Shown piece after piece: positions 56,060 to 64,000 of a DNA stretch of 64,000 nt. The notes under the pieces are model-generated. The model worked only from the letters and a program-made list of their open reading frames with translations, searched no databases and was not told the DNA's origin. The stretch is taken from positions 126,046,556 to 126,110,555 of the forward strand of contig OZ038382.1 of assembly GCA_964036045.1 (NCBI GenBank), written 5' to 3'. Source of the stretch: Eutreptiella sp. 'Long Island Sound 2002'. Taxonomy: Eukaryota > Euglenozoa > Euglenophyceae > Eutreptiales > Eutreptiaceae. Position numbers and translations under genes: made by a program. Each line of letters starts with the position of its first letter. The first letter of the stretch is position 1.

Positions 56060-56455
56060 GGCAGCGGGGGCGTAGTTGATCTTGAGGTCCTTGATGTGCA
56101 CTCGTTCAACTCAACGAACTGGTTGTGGTTGTTGAGGAGGGTGCTGCAGCACTGGATTGGAAGTGCGGCTGGTGCTGGTCAGCCGGTGGTTGTGGAGGTG
56201 GTTGACGCGGCCTTGCTGGTCGGCCGATGGGACTCCGGGTCGGCCGATGGGGCTGATGCAGGGGTCCTGGTCTGTGCACCTCTTTCACGGTTGCTGCGCG
56301 GTCAGGGCGATGCACTGGACGGCGCTGCGGGCTGCGTTACGAACTCGGCGCTGTCGCTGAGTGGCGCTGCGAGCCGCTGCGCCGCGCTGCTGCGACGCGC
56401 TGCTCGGGGTTGGTGGCCCCGAGTGGCACGCGAGGGTTGGGTAACCCCGCGGCGG
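56060..56455 (-). other. 5' leader of element C
   Basis: About 396 bp between the primer-binding site and the gag ATG, homologous to the element B leader but with fewer GCAGC-type repeats. Confidence 0.7.
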
Positions 56456-56466
56456 TGAAACGCTTT
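56456..56466 (-). other. Predicted self-priming primer-binding site, element C
   Basis: The minus strand reads AAAGCGTTTCA directly after the LTR end (56467). It is the exact reverse complement of the sequence at 56579-56589 inside the LTR. Confidence 0.65.
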
Positions 56467-59412
56467 TGACGCGTTCCCGTGGGGGGCCGGCCACGGGACG
56501 CTGCGGTGACACGCACAGGTGAGCAGGCAGGCAAGGCACTACGCTCACAAGGGCATCAATACGCCTGTGTCATGTGACAAAGCGTTTCAGAATCCTTGCC
56601 ACTCTGCAAAGAGGGAACGAAAGTATGTACAGCAACACATCAGGATATGTACACATGGGGTTAAGACTGGACTGAGGTAAGGGCATCACAGGACCATAGA
56701 CACTCAGTCCCAACTCATATCCCAATCCCAGGTCCGACCCTCTCAGTGGCTGATGGGGGCGGGGGCTCAAACACAACCCATGCCCTGCTCAGTCCGGACC
56801 CTGAAACCCTGCCAAAAGGGGGGGTGTCCCGCCCAGCCACAGGCGAGTTCCTGGAAACCAAGGGGCTCCAAGGCCAACCGACAGTGGCTCCCTATGCTCC
56901 CTCAATGGCCGGTCCCAACTCCACTCTGAGTGAGAGATATGGCCCCGCCATTATCACCCAGGAGTTGGTAGCTGAAAATGGGCTGTTTCAGCCCAAACTG
57001 AAATCGACTCAAAAATCCCCAAAATTGACCCCTCGTCCGGACCCGCCAGAGGTAGGGACGAGGCAACTGACCCTATGCCCTTCGAGTACGAACTCCCTGG
57101 AGCCCTCACCCAACCTGGTTCCCTCTGAGGTCCCGGCATCAGGGCAACACGGATGAGTCAAGTGGGGTCATGATGCCAAAATCACCAAAATTGGCGTCAT
57201 TCCCACGCGTGGCTCGCCCGGCCAAGGTAAGGCCAATGGCTCACAGGGTAGGAGGCAGGACCTAGGACTTATATCTGAGTGTACAACTTGGATTTAGGTC
57301 CGGGCTCCCTCCGGGCTTAGAGAAATGGGGCCGCCAATTGACCACACGGAAGGGGGAAATTGGGGTCCCAAAATTGGGTCATTTTGGCTGCTTGAAATGA
57401 GCCAAAATTTGGTGTGCTCCCAATAGTATATCTCCACGCCGGCTTGGAGATCGGATCCGCCATTCCATACGCGATTCACCGGGAGTCCAACGGAGACTCC
57501 CATGCCCTTGGCTCTCAAAGATCTCCATGCGACTTGGCGTGGTGACGATCCCAATTGGGTCCACAAATGCCAAAATGGCAAAATTGCCCACACTCACTTT
57601 GGGCTGGCGCCTTAACAAAGGTGGTTCCGCTTCGCCCACGTGGTGTGTGAACCATGGGGACCATTACCCATAACACCCATGTCATATATGGTCCATTGGT
57701 CCATGCGTCCGGCGTGCACGAAGGTTAGAACATGGGGCACGGCGGGCAGCAAAAGTGGAAAAATGCTCAGAATGGCCAAAAATGCGCACACTCATGGTTG
57801 AGGCAAATGAGGCACACGCCCGACTCGGACCGGAGTGTGCCATAGGATTGGTATCAAGTCATGTTGGTCCAACATATCTTTTGGGCGTCGCCCAACTCCT
57901 CCGGTATTGGGAATGGCAGGGTCGCCAAGTGAGCCCATGATTTGGGATAGTCCCAAATCGCCAACATGGCGGCCACGGTATGCCAAGCCTAAGAGGAGTT
58001 ATTCGCCGGGTCCAAGATATGTTGGCTATCGAAGTATGTACCCTCAAAACATACTTGGGTCATGATGTCAATTGAGCGCGACGTTGAGATATACGGTCGC
58101 CACTTGACATCATGACCAGCCAAAAATGGCAAAATTGGCACAATGACACACAAAAGTGCCTTGAAAGGTCTACAATTATATTATAATATCTCCGGCTTGG
58201 ATCGTGCAATCACTTAATCCTTCTAAACACAATGACTTGACACCATTGACCTTCGATCCCACATATGTGCTCCACTTGGGGCGCCTTGAAAGGTTACGAG
58301 CGCTACTTCCCAAGTGGGCACATGAAAATATGGAAAATTGTAAAACACACACCTTGCTCCCAACGCATCGCTTCGGGATCACCACACAAGCTTCCCTTCA
58401 CGAAGGTTAGGCTTGCAATTGACCGTAGGGAGTATGGAGAAGGGGCTTGCACAATGTGAGGTCCATTGGCGGGCTTGGCTTGGAGCAATGGACCCGCCAA
58501 ATGGGCACGCAACACAACACATGGCACATACCACATATTGCCCAAAAAGGTGGCTCCCACCACGATATGTCATGCCCCTCCAAGGGCATAACTTTGTGTC
58601 AATCGCTCATAGGAACTCAAGGAGAGTTCCTATGCAACACGTACACTTGCGCGCTACACTCGAAAGTTATCTTAACGCACGCAATATCATGGTCAATGAG
58701 TTGTAACGCAAACTCTACCCTCTTGACCATGATCCATTACACTAGCGCGCACGTGTGGAAACGCAAGGCATATAATGCTTCCTAAATTACGTCGGGAGTA
58801 TTGTGAATACATCCCACGTTTCCCTATCGTAATTCCTCGCAAGCAACACGAGATATGACCTTCACAAGTGGCCTCACGAATCAACTTTGTTTTGCCCATA
58901 TCTTTAAGACAAATGGAGGGCAGGATAAAAGGGAAGTTGATTCGTGCATACGGAAGCACGTAGGTCCACTCGAAAGAGGTCAAATCAAGTGCGGGGATGT
59001 CGAAGTCGAAAATCCGATTTCGACATCCTGAAAAATTCGGATTAAGGTTGCGAGTATTAATTATGAAAATTGCGGAAGCATCCATGCAGTTCCTGGCGAC
59101 TTTGGAGCCTTCGTGACGGATAGCGTTAAAATTTCCATTATAAACAGTTAAACTGGCGGTTACGGTAAAATCGGGAACCAACCGCCAGCACTCAAAACAG
59201 TGAGTATCGGAACGGAAGCGTAAAAATTGACGGAAACAATATGAAAATAAAACCCTGTTGATTCCTGATATTCTGATACACAAATCTCCGCTGGCGGTCC
59301 ATCGGTTGCCGATGCGGGGCTTCACGGCACGGAACACGCCGTGCATGGGGTTAGTGGACCGGAGACCGGTTGTATGCCGTAACCTGGCCATGGGGTTCTG
59401 GGTACCGCTTCA
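56467..59412 (-). repeat. 5' LTR of element C (2,946 bp)
   Basis: From TGAAGCGG (59412) to GCGTCA (56467) on the minus strand. It is nearly identical to 42274-45220. Confidence 0.92.
56579..56589 (-). promoter_or_regulatory. Predicted self-primer sequence / start of R, element C
   Basis: The minus strand reads TGAAACGCTTT, 123 bp before the LTR end, complementary to the primer-binding site at 56456-56466. The same sequence occurs at 42386-42396 in the 3' LTR. Confidence 0.58.
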
Positions 59413-59416
59413 CTAC
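59413..59416. other. Target-site duplication of element C, right copy (CTAC)
   Basis: Matches 42270-42273 on the other side of element C. Confidence 0.85.
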
Positions 59417-59498
59417 TCGCAGCGAAAGAAGGAAGAAGGGCATCAATGAGGTTGATGCGGAGGAGAACACCCCTTCTTCCACAACCGACGCCCCCTAG
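59417..59498 (+). CDS. gag: Element B Gag, last 27 codons and amber stop
   Basis: It continues the frame broken at 42273 once element C and one CTAC copy are discounted. It ends ENTPSSTTDAP then TAG, matching the end of element C gag. Confidence 0.88.
59496..59498 (+). promoter_or_regulatory. In-frame amber codon between gag and pol, element B
   Basis: TAG followed by CGGAGCCCCTGCAGCC. The downstream frame shows no stop to the window edge. It is the third independent example of this layout in the window. Confidence 0.72.
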
Positions 59499-62400
59499 CG
59501 GAGCCCCTGCAGCCAAGGGCCCCAGCTAGGGCGGTCGCAAGATGGTGACGTGGGAAGCGCCGAACCATCCCAGTCGGGAGTCGATAAGCACAGGGGGACT
59601 GCCGCGGGCGGAAGGCCCGGTCCGGCGCCCAGTTGCGGAGGCGGGGTGAGGGCAAGTGAAGGCACGAACCCTTGCACCCGTCCGTCCTTCGCGACCAAGA
59701 ATGTGTTTGATGTACTACAGGATCTATCCGAGAGTATCGGAGGATCACCCGGACCGCAGCTGGATGCCGCAGATGGGCAGCCTGAGCCCATTGTCCACGA
59801 CCTGCACCAGTCGCTTGTTGAGCTTCTGGAACGGCCGGAGATCCTGAGTTTGCACGCCGTGCGCCGTGTCGGTCGCGAGCGGCAGTTGCATCTTAAGGTC
59901 CGTGCCTTATGCGGGGAAGTGGAGAAGGTTTTCGATGTGTTGGTCGACACGGGAGCTCAAGTCAGCTTGGTCAAGGCTGGCCTACTTCCACCAGAGTGTC
60001 TGACCGACAGTCGGAAACCTGTCAGGCTGAAGGTGGCGAACGGCCAGTACATGGTGGGAGGCACGAAGGAAGCGGCCATTGGGCTGCAGTTCGTGAACCA
60101 TCGTGAGCTGAGCCGCCCAGACCTCGGCAAGGAAATCCTCCTGCACGGTCGCTTCTACGAGGCCGAGATGGACTGGGACATGATCGTCGGGTACGACTTC
60201 ATGATGGAGACGGACTCCGGCGTCCTCCCGGCCCAGGCTTCCATGACCCTGTACCAGGACGACCAGCTCTCGTGGCTTTCGTCACCTGAGCACCATGTGG
60301 AATGCCAATGGATCCACCCCGAACGCAATCAGCTCGAAGTTGCCGCGCTGGACACTGAGCCAACTGGTCCTGCAAACCAGGAGTACGGCGTAAGGCCGGA
60401 AGTGGCGAGCCGAGTTGTCGCGGACTTGGGAGCTTCGGATCTGGCCCTGGATGCGTTCTCTTCAGGAACCTCCGCCCATCTTCGGGTGTGTGAGAAGTAC
60501 TGGAGCGCACAGGACTCCGCGTGGAAGAAGCACTGGGGTCCGCATCAGGGATTGATGTGGATCCATTGCCCCCGTTGGGACATTCCAAGAGCGATAGCGA
60601 AGATTCGCAAGGACCGCTCCAAGGCAGTGCTGGTTGTTCCTATGGGATGCACCGAGGAGGAAAGTACCCGACATTGGGTAGCCTCATTGACCAACATGAC
60701 CTTAAACAAGGTCGTCCTACCGGCTGGAGAGAGTGTCTATCAGGACGCTAAGGGACAGCCCATGCCACCCCAGAGATGGCCAACGGAATTCCACTATGTG
60801 GATGGGGGCCTTGATCAGGCCGATACCACGGACTTCGTGTGTGTCAACCGCATCATAGCAGAGCCCTGGCGGCAATGCTTTGCGGTTCCCCCTGTTGACA
60901 TCGAAGAATCGGAATCGGAAGACCCCCTCACTGAAGAGGAATGGGATCTGGTTCAGGGGTATATGGTTCAGCCCTTTCACGACTGGGGAAACCAGCGTGA
61001 GGGCAAAGGCCAGGACAAAGCCTGGTGGGAAGTGGACTCAATCGTCTCCGGTTCCTATGATGGGAATACCTTCGTACAGAGGGTGCTGGATCACATGTCC
61101 AGCCAAGACGAGCCGCCTGGCGGTAACCCACCCACCTACGGCGATCTGTTCCGAGGCAAGACCAGGGATGGCCATTTGGGCCACCTGGGAAGACCGCCTG
61201 AGCCGAAAGCGAGCGGGGTCACTACCCCTCAAGTAAGCTCCTCGGTTCAAGTGCCCGGAAAAGCCAAGGCGGAGTCCGATGACTGCCCCAAGATCCAGGC
61301 ATTGAGGGCCAGGCTGAAACAGAAGTATGGTGATACCTTCTTCAGCGGTAAGCCTGTGTTTCCCCCACTGGTGCGTGGACCGTATGGCGAGGCCAAGATA
61401 CGACTGAAGCAGGACCCCCGTGTGTATCGGCACCGGGAGTTTGCCCTGAGGGGCGAGAGGAAAGAAGCCATGGAGAAGATCCTCCGTGACTTCATCCAGA
61501 GAGGCTGGCTCGAGCCGTGCCACTCCGAATGGGCCTCTCCGTGCTTCGTCGTCCCCAAGAAGGTTGCCGGTGAGTGGCGGCTCGTGGTCGACTACCGCGG
61601 CCTGAACGCCCAAACGCAGCACGACAGCTATACGCTGCCCCTCATTGAGGACATGCTGCAAAAGCAACACCGGCGGAGGATCTTCACGGTGATTGACCTG
61701 AAACATGGTTATCATCAGATGCCTCTCGCCGAGGAGTCCCGTGCCTGCACAGCCATGAGCACCCCACTTGGACCTCTCCAGTGGAAGGTGATGCCCATGG
61801 GCGTTACCAACGGCAATGCGGCTTTTCAGCGGATGCTGGAGAACCTGCTTGAGCCGGTGCGCGACTGTGCGGACCCCTTCGTGGACGACGTGATCATCGC
61901 GTCCGGGGACCCCAGTATGAGCTACGAGGAGCTCCTGGAGGCACACGAGAGGGACGTCACTCGAGTGCTGGACCTTCTGGTTCGGCACAAACTCACGGGC
62001 AGCAGTGACAAGGCCACCATTGCGGTAAGCGAGGTGGTCTTCGCTGGCCACGTAGTCGGGAACGGGCAGCGAAAGCCCATACCTGGCAAGGTGGCTGCGA
62101 TTGAGCACTGGGAAACCCCCAAGACGGTCTCCGAGCTACGGGCGTATCTGGGGTTCTGCAACTACTACTCGGGGTATATCAAAATGTATGCCGAGTATGC
62201 AGCCCCCATGACGACCATGCTCAAGGGCAACCGAGAGGAGACCAAGAAGGGGTCCAAGAAGGCTCTGGTCTGGACAGCTGAGTCCGACCGTGCCTTTGAG
62301 GGGATGAAGCAGGCGCTGCTATCCGCAGTGGGTCTGCACCTCCTGGATCCCGACCGAGGGTTCGTCCTGCGCACCGACGCTTCCGACTACGCCATTGGCG

Positions 62401-64000
62401 CTGTGTTGGAGCAAGTGCTTGACGACGGGAGGCACGTGCCCGTGGCCTTCTGGAGCCGAGTCCTGGCGGAAGGCCAGAGACGGACGTGGACGCCCCGTGA
62501 AAAGGAGGCGTATGCCATCGTCATGGCTCTCAGGAAATGGGCTGGGTACATAGCCCTCCATCCCGTCACCGTCTGCACCGACCATCAGAGTCTGCAGTCG
62601 TGGCACAAGGAGCACGTGGACACCCCCTCAGGTCCCGCCTCCCGACGGGCAAGATGGCATGAGACCTTGGCCAAGTTCGACCTTACGGTTGTTTACATTC
62701 CTGGAAAGGATAACACCGTGGCGGACTGTCTCAGTAGGTGGGCCTATCCCGCCAGCAAGGGCATGCAGGATATCTCTGCCCATGGCGATGAGGCTGAGAC
62801 CGCTGAAGCCAAGAGGATCATCGAAATGGAGCGCCTGATGGAGGAGGAGGGTGCAAAATGCTTCGTCGTTATGGCTGCAGATGCCCCCCTCGCGTCGAGG
62901 GTGAGCAGAGCGGTCAGTGTACTTGCCCCTGAGGGAGCTGAGTCCTACAAGCACCTCTTCCCAGAGTCTTGCCTCCAGGACGACTGGACCGACGATTACG
63001 CCAAGTCTGAGGCCTTTGCGGCCGAGTATAGGGCTGTGACCGACCCTGACGACGGGCAGAAGTGGCCAAAGGGGCTGACCGAGGAAGATGGCAAGCTCTA
63101 CCTCAATGGTAAGCTGCTAGTACCGGAGTCCCGGGTGCTGGAGCTTTGTGAAGCTTGGCACCACCACATGCTGCACCCAGGGGTCAAGAAGCAGGCTCTT
63201 GACATGCAGCGTCGGTTCGAAATCGACCATATCGTTCTCTACACCGCCATCAAGAAGGTCAGGAAGGGTTGTTCGGTCTGTCAGGCCTGCAATCCCGATA
63301 ACCGGAACGTCAAGGGGGAACCCCAATGGACCCCGGTTCCTGACCAGCCCATGGAGAGCGTGGCCATGGACGTCTTCTCCATGCCCGAAGTGCACATTGG
63401 CAAGGAGACCTTTGACTGTGTGGTTCTCTGTGTGGACCGCCACAGCGGCTACGTTGTAGCCGTTCCGGCACGCAAAAAGGGGTTGCTTGCCAAGGAAGTG
63501 GCAGTCATGATGATTCGTCATTGGCTGACCGTCTTTGACATCCCCCGCACCATTTGCAGTGACCGAGGGCCCCAGTTTACTGGTGGCTGCTTCAAGGCTA
63601 TGTGTTCCCTCATGGGAATACGTCATGCCAAGAGCGTCGCCTACCTCAGCCGGTCTAACGGCCTTGCTGAAGTGGCTGGACGGCAGCTGTTCGAGAAGCT
63701 GCGCAAGATCCACATCACCAATCCACGGCGGAACTGGTTTGAGGAGATGTGGCCTGCTCTGAAGGCCCATCATGACACCCCCACTCCGGGCGGTTTGTCC
63801 CCTCACCAGATTCTGTTCGGCAGGGACCCCCTGGGTAGGGGACTTCCCTTGTCTGGTGATGGTATGGCTATGGATGCCAAGGAATTCTTCGCGCGGCAAG
63901 AGCAAACGGCGCGGGACATCCGCCAGCAGCTTGAGAAGGAGCATGCTGAGCGTCAGAAGTCCGCCCCGAGCTCGACAGCGCAGAAGTTCAGGGTGGGAGA
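59499..64000 (+). CDS. pol: Element B Pol polyprotein, 3' end beyond window
   Basis: About 1,500 codons without a stop, starting directly after the gag amber. There is no early ATG, so readthrough is the likely mode of expression. Counting from the first codon: protease D-T-G at 150-152; the extra module with D-A-F-S-S at 318; RT F-V-D-D at 794-797; RNase H from about nt 62365 (LRTDASDYAIGAVLEQ); integrase HHCC near nt 63150-63300 and catalytic D, D, E (AMDVF, CSDRGPQF, GLAEVAGRQ). Element C has GRAEVAGRQ, so the residue two before the catalytic Glu is Leu instead of Arg here; a nearby Trp is Cys (GGCFKAM). The window ends before the expected chromodomain. Confidence 0.93.

Larger units (their letters stand above)
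42274..59412 (-). mobile_element. Element C: complete chromovirus-type LTR retrotransposon nested in element B gag
   Basis: 17,139 bp on the minus strand: 5' LTR 59412-56467, primer-binding site, leader, gag (broken), amber codon, pol (broken), 1.5-kb noncoding region, polypurine tract, 3' LTR 45220-42274. It is flanked by CTAC on both sides. The LTRs are close to identical; in the outer 480 bp I compared I counted about seven differences. The coding region has one premature TAG and two 1-bp deletions, so this copy cannot make normal proteins unless these are sequencing errors. It is closely related to element B. Confidence 0.94.
34575..64000 (+). mobile_element. Element B: chromovirus-type LTR retrotransposon, split by element C and cut by the window edge
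   Basis: Plus-strand order: 5' LTR (34575-37587), primer-binding site, leader, gag (38036-42273), insertion of element C, rest of gag (59417-59498), amber codon, then pol open to 64000. Removing 42274-59412 plus one CTAC copy rejoins gag in frame. Both gag and visible pol are open, so B was probably intact when C jumped in. It belongs to the same family as C and more distantly to A. Chromodomain, polypurine tract and 3' LTR lie beyond the window. Confidence 0.93.

Noticed and set aside
54455-56458. 667-codon plus-strand open frame across element C gag (also 40751-42355, 38096-39154, 5642-7153, 46762-48075, 61038-62108)
   Set aside because: Antisense to gag or pol in GC-rich DNA where stops are rare; repetitive composition, no domain.

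Overview
The window is nuclear DNA of a eukaryote, most likely a protist or alga with intron-poor genes. One long host gene is recognisable: a single-chain glutamate synthase of about 2,039 residues, uninterrupted over 6.1 kb. Most of the rest is retrotransposon DNA. Compact intronless genes lying between nested LTR elements resemble the layout of some red algal genomes, but that lineage guess is weak and rests only on layout.

Left block (1-12665). Element A is a Ty3/gypsy chromovirus-type element on the minus strand. Its 3' LTR is cut by the window edge (1-192), followed by a polypurine tract, pol (587-5653), an in-frame amber codon, gag (5654-8458), a primer-binding site fitting initiator tRNA-Met (8667-8678) and a 5' LTR (8679-11040). 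It sits inside an older, opposite-facing LTR whose remnant runs 11041-12665.

Middle block (12666-34574). Two overlapping plus-strand ORFs (13278-15991) form an unrecognised Cys-rich, possibly transposase-like gene. A repeat-rich intergenic stretch with several hairpins follows, then degenerate repeats carrying TGACGTC sites just upstream of the glutamate synthase gene (20110-26229). Beyond it lie about 8 kb without a recognisable host gene, containing a perfect 134-bp tandem duplication, a G16 tract and a decayed LINE reverse transcriptase on the minus strand (about 30830-31385).

Right block (34575-64000). Element B is a plus-strand chromovirus (LTR 34575-37587, gag from 38036) split inside gag by a complete minus-strand relative, element C (42274-59412, 17.1 kb, 4-bp target duplication CTAC). 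The rest of B's gag and an open pol continue from 59417 to the window edge. C is decayed: an amber codon and a 1-bp deletion in gag, and a 1-bp deletion in pol. B and C have an 11-nt sequence directly after the LTR that is perfectly complementary to an 11-nt sequence about 123 nt before the LTR end. This is the arrangement expected for Tf1-type self-priming, and it differs from element A's tRNA-type site.

Three features recur in this element group: gag and pol in one frame separated only by TAG; a C-x2-C-x8-H-x4-C zinc knuckle; and an extra module of about 150 residues between protease and reverse transcriptase that resembles a segment known from DIRS-type elements.
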